A DNA stretch of 64,000 bases, taken from an uncultured Mycobacteriaceae bacterium (lineage in GTDB: Bacteria; Actinomycetota; Actinomycetes; Mycobacteriales; Mycobacteriaceae). Under the pieces are notes generated by a model that was given only the letters and a program-made list of their open reading frames with translations, searched no databases and was not told where the DNA came from. Position 1 is the first letter of the stretch. Each line of letters begins with the position of its first letter. Of the stretch, positions 56,335 through 64,000 are shown piece by piece. The position numbers were made by a program, and so were the translations under genes. Where the stretch lies: positions 62,001 to 126,000 of the forward strand of contig CADEGF010000009.1 of the NCBI GenBank assembly GCA_902826815.1, given 5' to 3'.

Positions 56335-56347
56335 GCGGGTTCACACC

Positions 56348-56911
56348 TCACTCGCCGTGCACGTCCAGCCCGTGTGCGGCGGCGAAGGCCAGCGCCTGGT
56401 CGATGTCGATGCGCGCACCGCGGACCGAGGCGGTGGTCCACAGCGTCGGATCGATCCGGGCCCCGCGCAGGTCGGCTTCGTCCAGCCGGGTGTCCTGCGT
56501 GCGGGCTCCCCGCAGATCCGCGCGGCGCAGTACCGCCTTGCGCAGGTCCGCCTTCACCAGACTGGCCTCGCGCAGCCGGCAGTCCGACAGGTCGACGCCG
56601 CGAAGATCGCAATCGCCGAGCACCGCCAACGTGAAGTCGACCTCGTCGAACTTCACCGGCCTCAGACGGCATTCGGTGAACACCGAGCCGAGCATGCTGC
56701 AATGCCGGAAGGTGCTGTGCCACAGCGTTGCCCTACGGAATTTGCAGTTCCGGAAGGCTGATCCAATGTGCTCGGATTCACCCATGTCGACGCCGCTGAA
56801 GTCGCATTCGGTGAACACGACGCGCTCGGTGCGAAGCCGCGTCAGATCATCGTCGCGAAAATCGTGCTCGACGAATTCCTGTTCTTTCCAAACGGTTTCG
56901 GCTTCCGACAC
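56348..56911 (-). CDS. mfpA: Pentapeptide-repeat gyrase-protecting protein MfpA
   Basis: A 187-residue right-handed beta-helix protein built of A(D/N)LxX pentapeptides, for example FTECDFSGVDMGES, NCKFRRATLWHSTF and LREASLVKADLRKAVLRRAD. It aligns along its length with M. tuberculosis MfpA (Rv3361c). The family mimics DNA shape and charge, binds DNA gyrase and lowers fluoroquinolone sensitivity. It is the last gene of the mfp conservon, four bases after mfpB. Confidence 0.94.
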   Translation of the reverse strand: MSEAETVWKEQEFVEHDFRDDDLTRLRTERVVFTECDFSGVDMGESEHIGSAFRNCKFRRATLWHSTFRHCSMLGSVFTECRLRPVKFDEVDFTLAVLGDCDLRGVDLSDCRLREASLVKADLRKAVLRRADLRGARTQDTRLDEADLRGARIDPTLWTTASVRGARIDIDQALAFAAAHGLDVHGE

Positions 56912-56915
56912 GCGA

Positions 56916-57497
56916 TCAGCCGGGCACCGAAGGAAGTACGTTCAATGCGTATTCGGTCACCGAGATGAGTGCTGCTGTCGATGAGTGCCGGTCTCGTGCG
57001 TCGACGGTGATGATCGGGATGTGATCGGCCAGGGCGAGTGCTTTTCGCACTTCGTGCGGGGGATGCTTTGGCGCTTGGTCGAATTCGTTGATCGCGATGA
57101 GGAACGGCATGTTGCGGGCCTCGAAGAAGTCCACCGCCGCGAAGCTGTCCTGAAGCCGACGGACATCCACCAGGATGATGGCGCCGATCGCCCCGCGCAC
57201 CAGGTCGTCCCACATGAACCAGAACCGCCGCTGGCCCGGCGTGCCGAACAGGTACAGCACCAGGTTCTCGTCCAGGGTGATGCGGCCGAAGTCCATCGCG
57301 ACCGTCGTGGTCCGCTTGTCCGGCGTCGCCTCGAGGCCGTCGAGCCCTTCGGAGGCATTCGTCACCAACGCCTCTGTGCGCAGCGGCATGATCTCCGAGA
57401 CGGCACCGACGAACGTGGTCTTGCCGACGCCGAAGCCGCCGGAGATGACGATCTTGGTCGACGCCTTGTCATGACCCTCAGAGCGCTCGTAGGCCAC
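56916..57497 (-). CDS. mfpB: Conservon small GTPase MfpB
   Basis: A 193-residue Ras-like P-loop protein. The P-loop is GGFGVGKTT (20-28), the switch II-like LFGTPGQRRFWF and the base-specificity motif INEFDQA are present. It is the partner reported to modulate MfpA activity. It overlaps mfpC by 20 bases and precedes mfpA by four. Confidence 0.92.
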   Translation of the reverse strand: MAYERSEGHDKASTKIVISGGFGVGKTTFVGAVSEIMPLRTEALVTNASEGLDGLEATPDKRTTTVAMDFGRITLDENLVLYLFGTPGQRRFWFMWDDLVRGAIGAIILVDVRRLQDSFAAVDFFEARNMPFLIAINEFDQAPKHPPHEVRKALALADHIPIITVDARDRHSSTAALISVTEYALNVLPSVPG

Positions 57498-57852
57498 GGA
57501 GGGTCCTTCCTATCAGTTCACGCCGCTCGTCGACGCTGGAGTGATCGCTCAGGGTCGTGCGCACCCGCAGGTGACCCGACGACACCAGATCACCGATCAA
57601 CACGCGGGCCACCCCGACCGGCAACGAAAGGCGGGCCGCGATCTCGGCCACCGACGGGCTGCTACCGCACATGGCGCAGATCTGTGCCCGCACATCGTTT
57701 CCCGGCCATCGCTTGCGCTTGTCTGAGACGACGGCCTCGATCGGGGCCTCCAGCGGAAGGCTGACGCGCGAATCCGTGCGCCCCGCCGTCAGCGTGTATG
57801 GCCGTACCAGGCTTGGCTGGCTCTGCTGGGCGGGAGACTCGAATTCGTCCAT
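57478..57852 (-). CDS. mfpC: DUF742 conservon protein MfpC
   Basis: A 124-residue DUF742 protein. LVRPYTLTAGRT is the family start and a winged-helix-like region SVAEIAARLSLPVGVARVLI follows, ending with GLRAL. DUF742 proteins couple the conservon sensor kinase and roadblock protein to the GTPase. ATG 57852 is chosen by homology; a longer frame exists upstream. Confidence 0.9.
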   Translation of the reverse strand: MDEFESPAQQSQPSLVRPYTLTAGRTDSRVSLPLEAPIEAVVSDKRKRWPGNDVRAQICAMCGSSPSVAEIAARLSLPVGVARVLIGDLVSSGHLRVRTTLSDHSSVDERRELIGRTLRGLRAL

Positions 57853-57859
57853 CGTCCGC

Positions 57860-58270
57860 TCACGAGTGCTGAGGTGCTCGTCGCGACGACTGGACCACGC
57901 TGCCGACGCGCTCCACCAGCATCGCCATCTCGTAGCCGATCTGACCGATGTCGCAGCCCGTGGTGGCCAGCGTCGCGAGGTTGGAGCCGTCGCCGACACG
58001 CATCAACAGTAGATAGCCGTTTTCCATCTCGACGACGGACTGCATCACGTGGCCGCCGTTGAAGAGTTGAGACGCGCCGGCCGAAAGACTGGCGAGGCCC
58101 GATGCCACCGCGGCCAGCTGGTCGGCGCGTTCGATCGGCATGTGCTCACTGGCAGCCATCAGAAGGCCGTCCGCGGAGACGAGAACCGCATGGGTGACAC
58201 CGGATACGTCGCGGGCGAACTTCGAAACCAGCCAGTCGAGCGAATCGCGCTGCGTCGAACTTGGCGTCAT
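57860..58270 (-). CDS. mfpD: Roadblock/LC7 conservon protein MfpD
   Basis: A 136-residue roadblock/LC7-fold protein ([55 protein letters not shown]). It is the presumed GTPase-regulating partner (GAP or GEF-like) in the conservon. It overlaps mfpE by four bases and precedes mfpC by seven. Confidence 0.92.
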   Translation of the reverse strand: MTPSSTQRDSLDWLVSKFARDVSGVTHAVLVSADGLLMAASEHMPIERADQLAAVASGLASLSAGASQLFNGGHVMQSVVEMENGYLLLMRVGDGSNLATLATTGCDIGQIGYEMAMLVERVGSVVQSSRRAPQHS

Positions 58271-61077
58271 TCGTTATCTGTTCCTCTGGTCTCCTGTGCG
58301 TGCGACCGGGCGGCGTGCACACCGCTGAAGTGGCTGCTCATGCTCGCGCGAACGGCCTCCGGATCACGCACCGGTATGGCGTGCGCACCTGTACTGAATT
58401 CGGCCGCCGACTCTACCTCGTCATCGTCATCATGGCTGCGGTGCGCTCCGCCGTTGGTATGCCCACCGTTGACTCCGTGGCGTCCCATCGATGCCGCACC
58501 GGGTATCAGCCGCGCACCGGGGTTGCGGACGGGCAGCCCCAGCTCGGTGTGCGATTCGATCGGCGCATCCTCTGCTGCCTCCGCGACAGACCAGCCGTGA
58601 TCCCAGACCGACTGCCAATTCAGATCGCTGCTCTTGGCCAGATCGGTCGGATCGACGAGCCACTCCGAGAGCATCTTCTGGTAGATGGCGTCCTCGGAAC
58701 CCGCCGTCGTCGAGGCTGGGATTTCGGGGATCGCCGGGATCTCGGGTTCATGCACACCGTTGGTCGTCGCTTGGCTCCGCGATGCGAAGAACGCCGACGT
58801 GTCGACGGGAACCTGCCGCGGCTGCTCTGTGACCCGCTCCTCCCACGGCTCGGGCTCGTAATCGGCCTCCGGCTCGAGGTCGTACTCGACCTCGGACTCC
58901 GCCTCGGCTTCATCTTCGGCCTCGACCTCTGCTTCGTACTCCGAGTCGTTGACCGGATCACCGGAGATGCCGCTGGCGCCGGGATTGCGCTGCGGCAACA
59001 GCGTGAGCTCGGAGTGCCCGTTGAGCTGATCCACGCCGACCTCGGCCTCGTAATCCTGATACACATCGGCATACACGTCGGCCTCGTCGAATGCAGGCGC
59101 CGTCGCGATGACCGAATCCGCGACGGTGGGGTCGTCCTCGCTTCCGGTGTCGATGTCGTCGCGCATACCCGCACGAACGATCTGCTCCGACGGGACGTAC
59201 ACCCCCGCGGTGGTACCCGAATTCGGTTCTCCCGCAATGGTGCTGCGCAGACGGACCACGAGCCCGTGCTGCTGCGCGAGACGGCCGACCACGAACAGAC
59301 CCATATGGCGGGCGGTGTACGGAGTCACCTCGCCACCGGATTGCAGCCGCGTGTTGGCTACCCGCAGATCGGATTCGGTCATGCCGAGCCCGATGTCGCT
59401 GACCTCGATGACCAGTCCACCGTTGCCCGTGTGCACGGCCGACACCCGCACCTGCGAGATCGGCGGCGAGTAGCGCAGTGCATTGTCGAGAAGCTCAGCG
59501 AGCAAGTGCACGACGTCGCCTGCGATCGACCCGACGAGCTCGCTGTCGGGCACGGTCGCGGTGACGACGCGCTGGTAATCCTCGACCTCGGAGGCGGCGG
59601 CGTTGATGAGGGCCGCAACGGGGACCGCCTCGGCCTGCTCGCGCGGCACCTTGGAGCCGGCGAGCACCAACAGGTTGGCGCCGTTTCGGCGCATTCGCGC
59701 GGCCAGGTGATCGAGTTTGAACAGGCTCTCCAGCCGCTCCGGGTCCTCCTCGTTGCGCTCGAGCCCGTCGATGAGCGTGAGCTGCTGATCGACAAGCGAG
59801 CGGCTGCGCCGAGACAGCGTTTCGAACATGTCGCTGACTTGAAGCTGCAGTCGGCTCTGCTCACCCGCCAGGAAGACTGCCTGCTCGTGCAGTTCGTCGA
59901 CGGCGTGGGCGACCTGCCCGACTTCCTCGGTGGTGTGCACCGGGATGGGCTCGACCGGTCCCGGCTCCTTGCCGGCACGCACGCGCTCGAGCTCGCGCGA
60001 CAGATCCACGTGTGCGACCCGCAGTGCGCTGTCGCGCAGCGTGTGCAGCGGGCGCACCAGTGACCGGGCCACCAGCGCGACCAGGAGCAGGGCAAGCAGG
60101 ATCGCGCCGACCACGATCGCAGAATCGCGGATGGCTTCAGTGCGGGCGGCCGACGCCTGCTCGGCGACGGCTCCGGTCATCGCAGGCACCGTCGTGTCGA
60201 TCAGCTTGGCCGCGACCTGATCGGTGCTCTGAAGCGACTGGAGCAATTGCGGATTGGCGACGATCGGCACATTCGGATCCGAGATCAGTGCCGTGCGCTG
60301 GATGTACTCCCGCTGCAGCTGCTTGGCCTCCGCCGAGCCGACGCCCAGTACCTGGGCCATGCCGAACAGGGTCGACGGCTCAGTGCCTGCCAGCGTTACC
60401 AGCCGGCTGCGCAGTTCGGGGTCGGGCAGGTCGGCACCGCCCGTGACGACGAGCTGTTCCATCATCATCTGCCCGCGGGCACCGACAGCGCGCGCGAGGC
60501 CCTGCGCCTGGGCGAGGATGGCCTGGTCGTCGACCCGCACCGATCCGGTGATGGCGTCCTCTGCGGTCAGCAGGATCGGCACGTAGGTGGTGACACGGTC
60601 GATCAGGGAGACGGCGTTGGAGCCGCCGACCTTGTTCACCTGCGCCTGGCCGCTGTCCAGCATGCTCTTGACACCCTTGAGGACGTCCGGCGGTACGTTC
60701 GGCGCGTTGTCCAGCCGACGCTGCAGGTCGGCGCGGCTGGAGTCGAAAGTGCCTATCGCAGCTTGAACGTCGCCGCCCGTGGCCGGCGCCAGCATGACGC
60801 CGTTCAGCGCATTCATGTAGCTAACGATCGCGGGCACCATTTCGGCGCGATCCGCCGCGCGTTGCAGATCACGCGCCTCAATCGCGTTGGAGTAGACACG
60901 CAACCCGCCGAAGGCGCCAGCCAGAATCAGCGGCACCAAGACGATCGCAAAAACCTTCCACCGGACCGGCCAATTCCTCACCGACCACCGGGAGGGTCGT
61001 TTGGGTGGTGCGGCGCCCTGAGCATCGTCGTCGGCGACCACTCCGTCCACCAGCTCTTGCTGGGTGAACGAGGTCAT
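58267..61077 (-). CDS. mfpE: Conservon sensor histidine kinase-like protein MfpE
   Basis: A 936-residue membrane sensor. TM1 is about 41-63 and TM2 about 319-339; between them is a helical nitrate/nitrite-sensor-type (NIT) domain. A HAMP region follows (341-395). A DHp-like helix contains [16 protein letters not shown] with His457. The ATPase domain has N-box [12 protein letters not shown] (527-539), DIGLGM and [10 protein letters not shown]. The last about 250 residues are acidic and Glu/Tyr-rich, probably disordered. As first gene of the operon it would sense an external signal and act through MfpD, C and B on MfpA. Confidence 0.9.
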   Translation of the reverse strand: MTSFTQQELVDGVVADDDAQGAAPPKRPSRWSVRNWPVRWKVFAIVLVPLILAGAFGGLRVYSNAIEARDLQRAADRAEMVPAIVSYMNALNGVMLAPATGGDVQAAIGTFDSSRADLQRRLDNAPNVPPDVLKGVKSMLDSGQAQVNKVGGSNAVSLIDRVTTYVPILLTAEDAITGSVRVDDQAILAQAQGLARAVGARGQMMMEQLVVTGGADLPDPELRSRLVTLAGTEPSTLFGMAQVLGVGSAEAKQLQREYIQRTALISDPNVPIVANPQLLQSLQSTDQVAAKLIDTTVPAMTGAVAEQASAARTEAIRDSAIVVGAILLALLLVALVARSLVRPLHTLRDSALRVAHVDLSRELERVRAGKEPGPVEPIPVHTTEEVGQVAHAVDELHEQAVFLAGEQSRLQLQVSDMFETLSRRSRSLVDQQLTLIDGLERNEEDPERLESLFKLDHLAARMRRNGANLLVLAGSKVPREQAEAVPVAALINAAASEVEDYQRVVTATVPDSELVGSIAGDVVHLLAELLDNALRYSPPISQVRVSAVHTGNGGLVIEVSDIGLGMTESDLRVANTRLQSGGEVTPYTARHMGLFVVGRLAQQHGLVVRLRSTIAGEPNSGTTAGVYVPSEQIVRAGMRDDIDTGSEDDPTVADSVIATAPAFDEADVYADVYQDYEAEVGVDQLNGHSELTLLPQRNPGASGISGDPVNDSEYEAEVEAEDEAEAESEVEYDLEPEADYEPEPWEERVTEQPRQVPVDTSAFFASRSQATTNGVHEPEIPAIPEIPASTTAGSEDAIYQKMLSEWLVDPTDLAKSSDLNWQSVWDHGWSVAEAAEDAPIESHTELGLPVRNPGARLIPGAASMGRHGVNGGHTNGGAHRSHDDDDEVESAAEFSTGAHAIPVRDPEAVRASMSSHFSGVHAARSHAQETRGTDNE

Positions 61078-61323
61078 TGCTGTATCACCGCGCTACCGAT
61101 CACTAGTCCGTCTTTTTCAATTTGAGCGAGGTTCATAACGCTTCCTGCTGATTTTGCCCACGTCCGGGCTGGCGTTCGTCGCCTGGCAATTGATCGAGTA
61201 TGCCAGTCGTGCGCGGCAGGTTCCACAATTCTTACTGAACAGCCAAGGTTCGAGGGCTCGCTCTTAGGAGCGCAAAGAGGTGTCCGAGCAAATGTATTCA
61301 GGGGCGCCTGCAATCATCGTCGA

Positions 61324-61788
61324 ATGTTTCGGGTGATGTTCTTCTCGCCGCGTATCGCGCCCAACACCGGTAATGCGATCCGAATGGTCGCGGCGACGGG
61401 ATGCGAATTGCATCTGGTCGAGCCGCTCGGCTTCGAGCTGTCCGAACCGAAGCTGCGTCGCGCCGGGCTGGACTACCACGACCTGGCCTCGGTGACCGTG
61501 CACCGGGATCTGACGGCGGCGTGGAACTCCATCGGCCCGACGCGGGTGCATGCCTTCACCGCGCACGCGACGGCGTCGTACGCCGACGTCGAATACCAGC
61601 CGGGCGATGTGTTGATGTTCGGTCCCGAGCCCACCGGTCTGGACGAGGCGACCCTGGCCGACCCGCACATCACCTCGCTGGTGCGCATCCCGATGCTGGC
61701 GGGCAGACGGTCACTGAACCTGTCCAACGCCGCCGCGGTCGCCGCTTATGAGGCGTGGCGACAGCACGGCTTCCGCGGAGCGGTTTAG
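61324..61788 (+). CDS. trmL: tRNA (cytidine(34)-2'-O)-methyltransferase TrmL (SpoU family)
   Basis: A 154-residue SPOUT methyltransferase. The three knot motifs are IAPNTGNAIRMVAATGCELH, MFGPEPTGL and IPMLAGRRSLNLSNAAAVAA. The minimal length fits TrmL, which methylates the ribose of the tRNA-Leu wobble base. It corresponds to Rv3366 and is convergent with the nitroreductase gene, one base apart. The 246 bases upstream (61078-61323), shared with divergent mfpE, hold only promoter-type sequence. Confidence 0.9.
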   Translation: MFRVMFFSPRIAPNTGNAIRMVAATGCELHLVEPLGFELSEPKLRRAGLDYHDLASVTVHRDLTAAWNSIGPTRVHAFTAHATASYADVEYQPGDVLMFGPEPTGLDEATLADPHITSLVRIPMLAGRRSLNLSNAAAVAAYEAWRQHGFRGAV

Positions 61789-61789
61789 G

Positions 61790-62428
61790 TCACCACCCAT
61801 TCCAGTGCGTGAACTGCTCTGCGGGTAGGCGTTTGGCGCGTTTGAAGTCGGTGCCCTTGGTGTAGGCGATCGGGAACAGCCCGCCCTGCCGGTATTGGTC
61901 GTACGGGATGCCAAGCACGTCGGCGGCCAACTTCTCGCCCTTGCCGACAAGATGCAGAGTGGTCCACGCCGAGCCGAGGCCGCGCGAACGCAACGCCAGC
62001 ATGAAACTCCACACCGCGGGCAGCAGCGAGCCCCAGAACCCCGCACTGCCCGCGACCGCATCGTCGGGACTGCCCGCCAGGCACGGGATCATCATCACCG
62101 GCACCTCGTGGAAGTGCTCGTTGAGGTACATCGCGGATTCGGTCACCAGCGGGCGCTGCTCGTCACGCATATCGCCGAACGTCGGCTTGGGTTCGCTGAG
62201 GTATCGGTTCGCGTTGTGCCGGTAGATGTCGGCGATCGCCTTCTTCTTCTCCGGGTCGTCCACGAACACCCACTGCCAGCCTTGGGTGTTGGAACCCGTC
62301 GGCGCCTGCAGCGCAAGGTCGAGACACTCCGTCAGCACCTCACGGGGCACCGGCTTCTCCAGGTCGAGCCGCTTGCGCACCGAGCGGGTGGTCGTCAGGA
62401 CGTCGTCGACGGACAGGTTGAGGTTCAT
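61790..62428 (-). CDS. Nitroreductase family FMN oxidoreductase (Rv3368c-like)
   Basis: A 212-residue FMN enzyme. TTRSVRKRLDLEKPVPREVL (about 12-31) carries the Arg residues that bind FMN phosphate, and APTGSNTQGWQWVFV is the following FMN loop. AGSAGFWGSLLPAVWSFMLA forms the dimer core. It reduces an electron-poor substrate with NAD(P)H. ATG 62428 is preferred to the longer reading because homology starts there and a TANNNT box precedes it. Position after trmL matches Rv3368c. Confidence 0.9.
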   Translation of the reverse strand: MNLNLSVDDVLTTTRSVRKRLDLEKPVPREVLTECLDLALQAPTGSNTQGWQWVFVDDPEKKKAIADIYRHNANRYLSEPKPTFGDMRDEQRPLVTESAMYLNEHFHEVPVMMIPCLAGSPDDAVAGSAGFWGSLLPAVWSFMLALRSRGLGSAWTTLHLVGKGEKLAADVLGIPYDQYRQGGLFPIAYTKGTDFKRAKRLPAEQFTHWNGW

Positions 62429-62435
62429 GGAAGAA

Positions 62436-62441
62436 AGACTA
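62436..62441 (-). promoter_or_regulatory. -10 box for the nitroreductase (leaderless)
   Basis: On the minus strand TAGTCT lies seven bases before ATG 62428, and the same hexamer recurs at 62443-62448. One or both could serve as a TANNNT -10 box. Confidence 0.45.
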
Positions 62442-62499
62442 AAGACTAGCTCCACTGCTTACGATCATGGCCTCATCGGTACGAGCCTGCGAGGTCACC

Positions 62500-64000
62500 A
62501 TGACGATCGAAGCGCACGACCCGCACCATCAGCCCGAGGCAGACCTTCGGAAGAAGGGGCTCGCGGGTAACTCCGTCGGCCTGCTCGGCGGCACCGTCCT
62601 CGGAATTTCGTCAGTGGCGCCTGCCTACGCGCTGACGGCCACCCTCGGCATTCTGGTGGCGGAGGCGGGTTCGAAGATGGCGGTGGTGATCATCGCCGGC
62701 TTCCTGCCGATGTTCTTCGCCGCCTACGCCTACCGCGAGTTCAACAAGGTCGCGCCGGACTGCGGGACGTCGTTCACGTGGACCACCAAGGCATTCGGCC
62801 CCTATGTCGGCTGGCTCGGCGGGTGGGCCGCGGTTCTGGCCACGGTAATCGTGTTGTCGAACCTCGCAGGCGTCGCCGTCCAATTCTTCTACCAGTTCGT
62901 CGGCGACGTGATCGGCAGCGAATTCGTCGCAACCCTGTGGGAGAACCGCGGTGTCAACGTGGTCACCTGCCTGGTCTTCCTGTCGATCGCGACGGCCGTC
63001 GCCTATCGCGGCATCACCACAACCGAACGCGTGCAGTTCGTCCTCGTCGGTTTCCAGATGGTGGTCCTGCTGCTGTTCGCCGTTATCGCGCTGGCGAAGT
63101 CCGGCTCGTCGGAAACCGGCATGGCGTTCAGCCTCGACTGGTTCAGCCCCGCAGGACTGACGATGTCGGCGTTCATCGCGGGCCTGTCCGGATCCATCTT
63201 CGCGTTCTGGGGCTGGGACACCGCGCTGACCGTCAACGAGGAGTCCCGCGACTCGGACAAGACTCCCGGCCGGGCGGCGCTGTTGTGCGTCGTGTCGATT
63301 CTGTGCACCTATCTGCTCGTCGCCGTCGCGACCCAGATGTACGCAGGCGTCGGCGCCGAAGGGCTCGGGCTCGGCAACGAAGAGATCTCCGACAACGTCT
63401 TCGGGGCACTCGCCGAGCCGGTGCTCGGCAGCCCGCTGGACACCTTCCTGTTTCTCGCCGTGGTCGCCTCAAGCGCCGCGAGCCTGATCACGACCTTCCT
63501 GCCGACGTCGCGGACCATGTTGGCGATGGGGGTCTACAAGGCCTTCCCGGAGAAGTTCGCCACCATCCACCCCCGGTATCTGACTCCGTCCTTTGCGACG
63601 GTCGCAGCGGGTGTCGGTGCGGCAGTGTTCTATTCGACGCTGACCTTCCTCAGCGAGAGCGTGCTCACCGACACGATCTACTCGCTCGGCATCATGATCT
63701 GCTTCTACTACGGCCTGACCGCGTTCGCCTGCATCTGGTTCTTCCGCCGGGAACTGTTCTCGAGCGTGAACAACATCGTGTTCAAGCTGCTGTTCCCGTT
63801 GCTGGGCGGACTCGGTCTGCTTGGCGTCTTCCTGGTCACCCTCCGCGACAGCGCATCGCCGGATTACGGCAGCGGCGCAAGCATCGGCGGCGTTGGTCTT
63901 GTGTTGATCCTCGGTCTCGGGCTGATCGTGCTCGGCGTGGCGTTCATGCTGTTGATGCGCGCTCGCCAGCCCGAGTTCTTCAGCGGCGAGACGTTGCGCA
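62500..64000 (+). CDS. APC superfamily permease (C-terminal end cut by window)
   Basis: The first 500 codons of an APC permease. It is clearly paralogous to the protein at 491: SVAPAYALTATLG vs AVAPAYSLAATLG, PDCGTSFTWTTKAFGPYVGWLGGW vs the same motif, FFSGETL vs FFRGETL at the end. By that comparison only about a dozen codons are missing. About 12 spans are visible. The substrate is probably an amino acid or amine. GAGG lies 8 bases before ATG 62500. Confidence 0.88.
   Translation, partial: MTIEAHDPHHQPEADLRKKGLAGNSVGLLGGTVLGISSVAPAYALTATLGILVAEAGSKMAVVIIAGFLPMFFAAYAYREFNKVAPDCGTSFTWTTKAFGPYVGWLGGWAAVLATVIVLSNLAGVAVQFFYQFVGDVIGSEFVATLWENRGVNVVTCLVFLSIATAVAYRGITTTERVQFVLVGFQMVVLLLFAVIALAKSGSSETGMAFSLDWFSPAGLTMSAFIAGLSGSIFAFWGWDTALTVNEESRDSDKTPGRAALLCVVSILCTYLLVAVATQMYAGVGAEGLGLGNEEISDNVFGALAEPVLGSPLDTFLFLAVVASSAASLITTFLPTSRTMLAMGVYKAFPEKFATIHPRYLTPSFATVAAGVGAAVFYSTLTFLSESVLTDTIYSLGIMICFYYGLTAFACIWFFRRELFSSVNNIVFKLLFPLLGGLGLLGVFLVTLRDSASPDYGSGASIGGVGLVLILGLGLIVLGVAFMLLMRARQPEFFSGETLR

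Noticed and set aside
58261-60063. Plus-strand open frame of 600 codons
   Set aside because: Antisense to mfpE; Arg/His-rich with no domain.

Overview
The window is high-GC DNA with dense, mostly overlapping genes. It reads as the chromosome of a mycobacterium, most likely a rapidly growing Mycolicibacterium-type species. The evidence is gene content and order: a SigJ-type ECF sigma factor, DacB1, trpS, a SAM-IV riboswitch with metY-metX, folD with a DUF3017 gene, the five-gene mfp conservon ending in the quinolone-resistance protein MfpA, TrmL and an Rv3368c-like nitroreductase. From memory this follows M. tuberculosis Rv3328c to Rv3368c. No insertion sequence, tRNA, rRNA or CRISPR array was seen.

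Two accessory blocks interrupt this core. Block A (about 0.4-25 kb, between sigJ and the Rv3329-like aminotransferase) holds nitrogen-compound catabolism. It has an APC permease, a universal stress protein and a GabD1-like aldehyde dehydrogenase. Next come a hydantoinase/oxoprolinase pair and a translationally coupled operon of a NodB-type deacetylase, two SDRs and a C45 acyltransferase-like hydrolase. A LuxR-type regulator fused to a binding-protein sensor follows, then a complete branched-chain-type ABC transporter. The block ends with a TetR-linked polar amino acid ABC transporter plus gamma-glutamyltransferase, and an aminobutyraldehyde dehydrogenase-like gene with an Lrp regulator. A plausible reading is uptake and opening of cyclic amides or gamma-glutamyl compounds into GABA and succinate.

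The first core segment (25-39 kb) carries the aminotransferase, dacB1, a guanidine-III riboswitch with a Gdx-type exporter, a YihY protein, trpS, a MarR gene diverging from a DinB-like gene, exonuclease III, an alpha/beta hydrolase, a monomeric isocitrate dehydrogenase, and SAM-IV, metY, metX and a methyltransferase.

Block B (39-50.8 kb) holds a TetR-flavin monooxygenase pair and an unfamiliar seven-gene operon (41.7-48.2 kb): two FAD dehydrogenases, a tiny membrane protein, a class II aldolase, a CbbY-like phosphatase, a choline/ethanolamine-kinase-like enzyme and a divergent transaldolase. Next to it are a LysR regulator and a divergent EutH-family transporter. This is the best candidate in the window for an undescribed catabolic system.

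The second core segment (50.8-62.4 kb) has DUF3017, folD, an Old Yellow Enzyme-type flavoprotein, an Rv1747-like double-FHA ABC exporter, a DUF732 secreted protein, mfpA-B-C-D-E, trmL and the nitroreductase. The right edge cuts an APC permease that is a paralogue of the one at the left edge. About ten start codons have a TANNNT box six to nine bases upstream, consistent with leaderless transcription.
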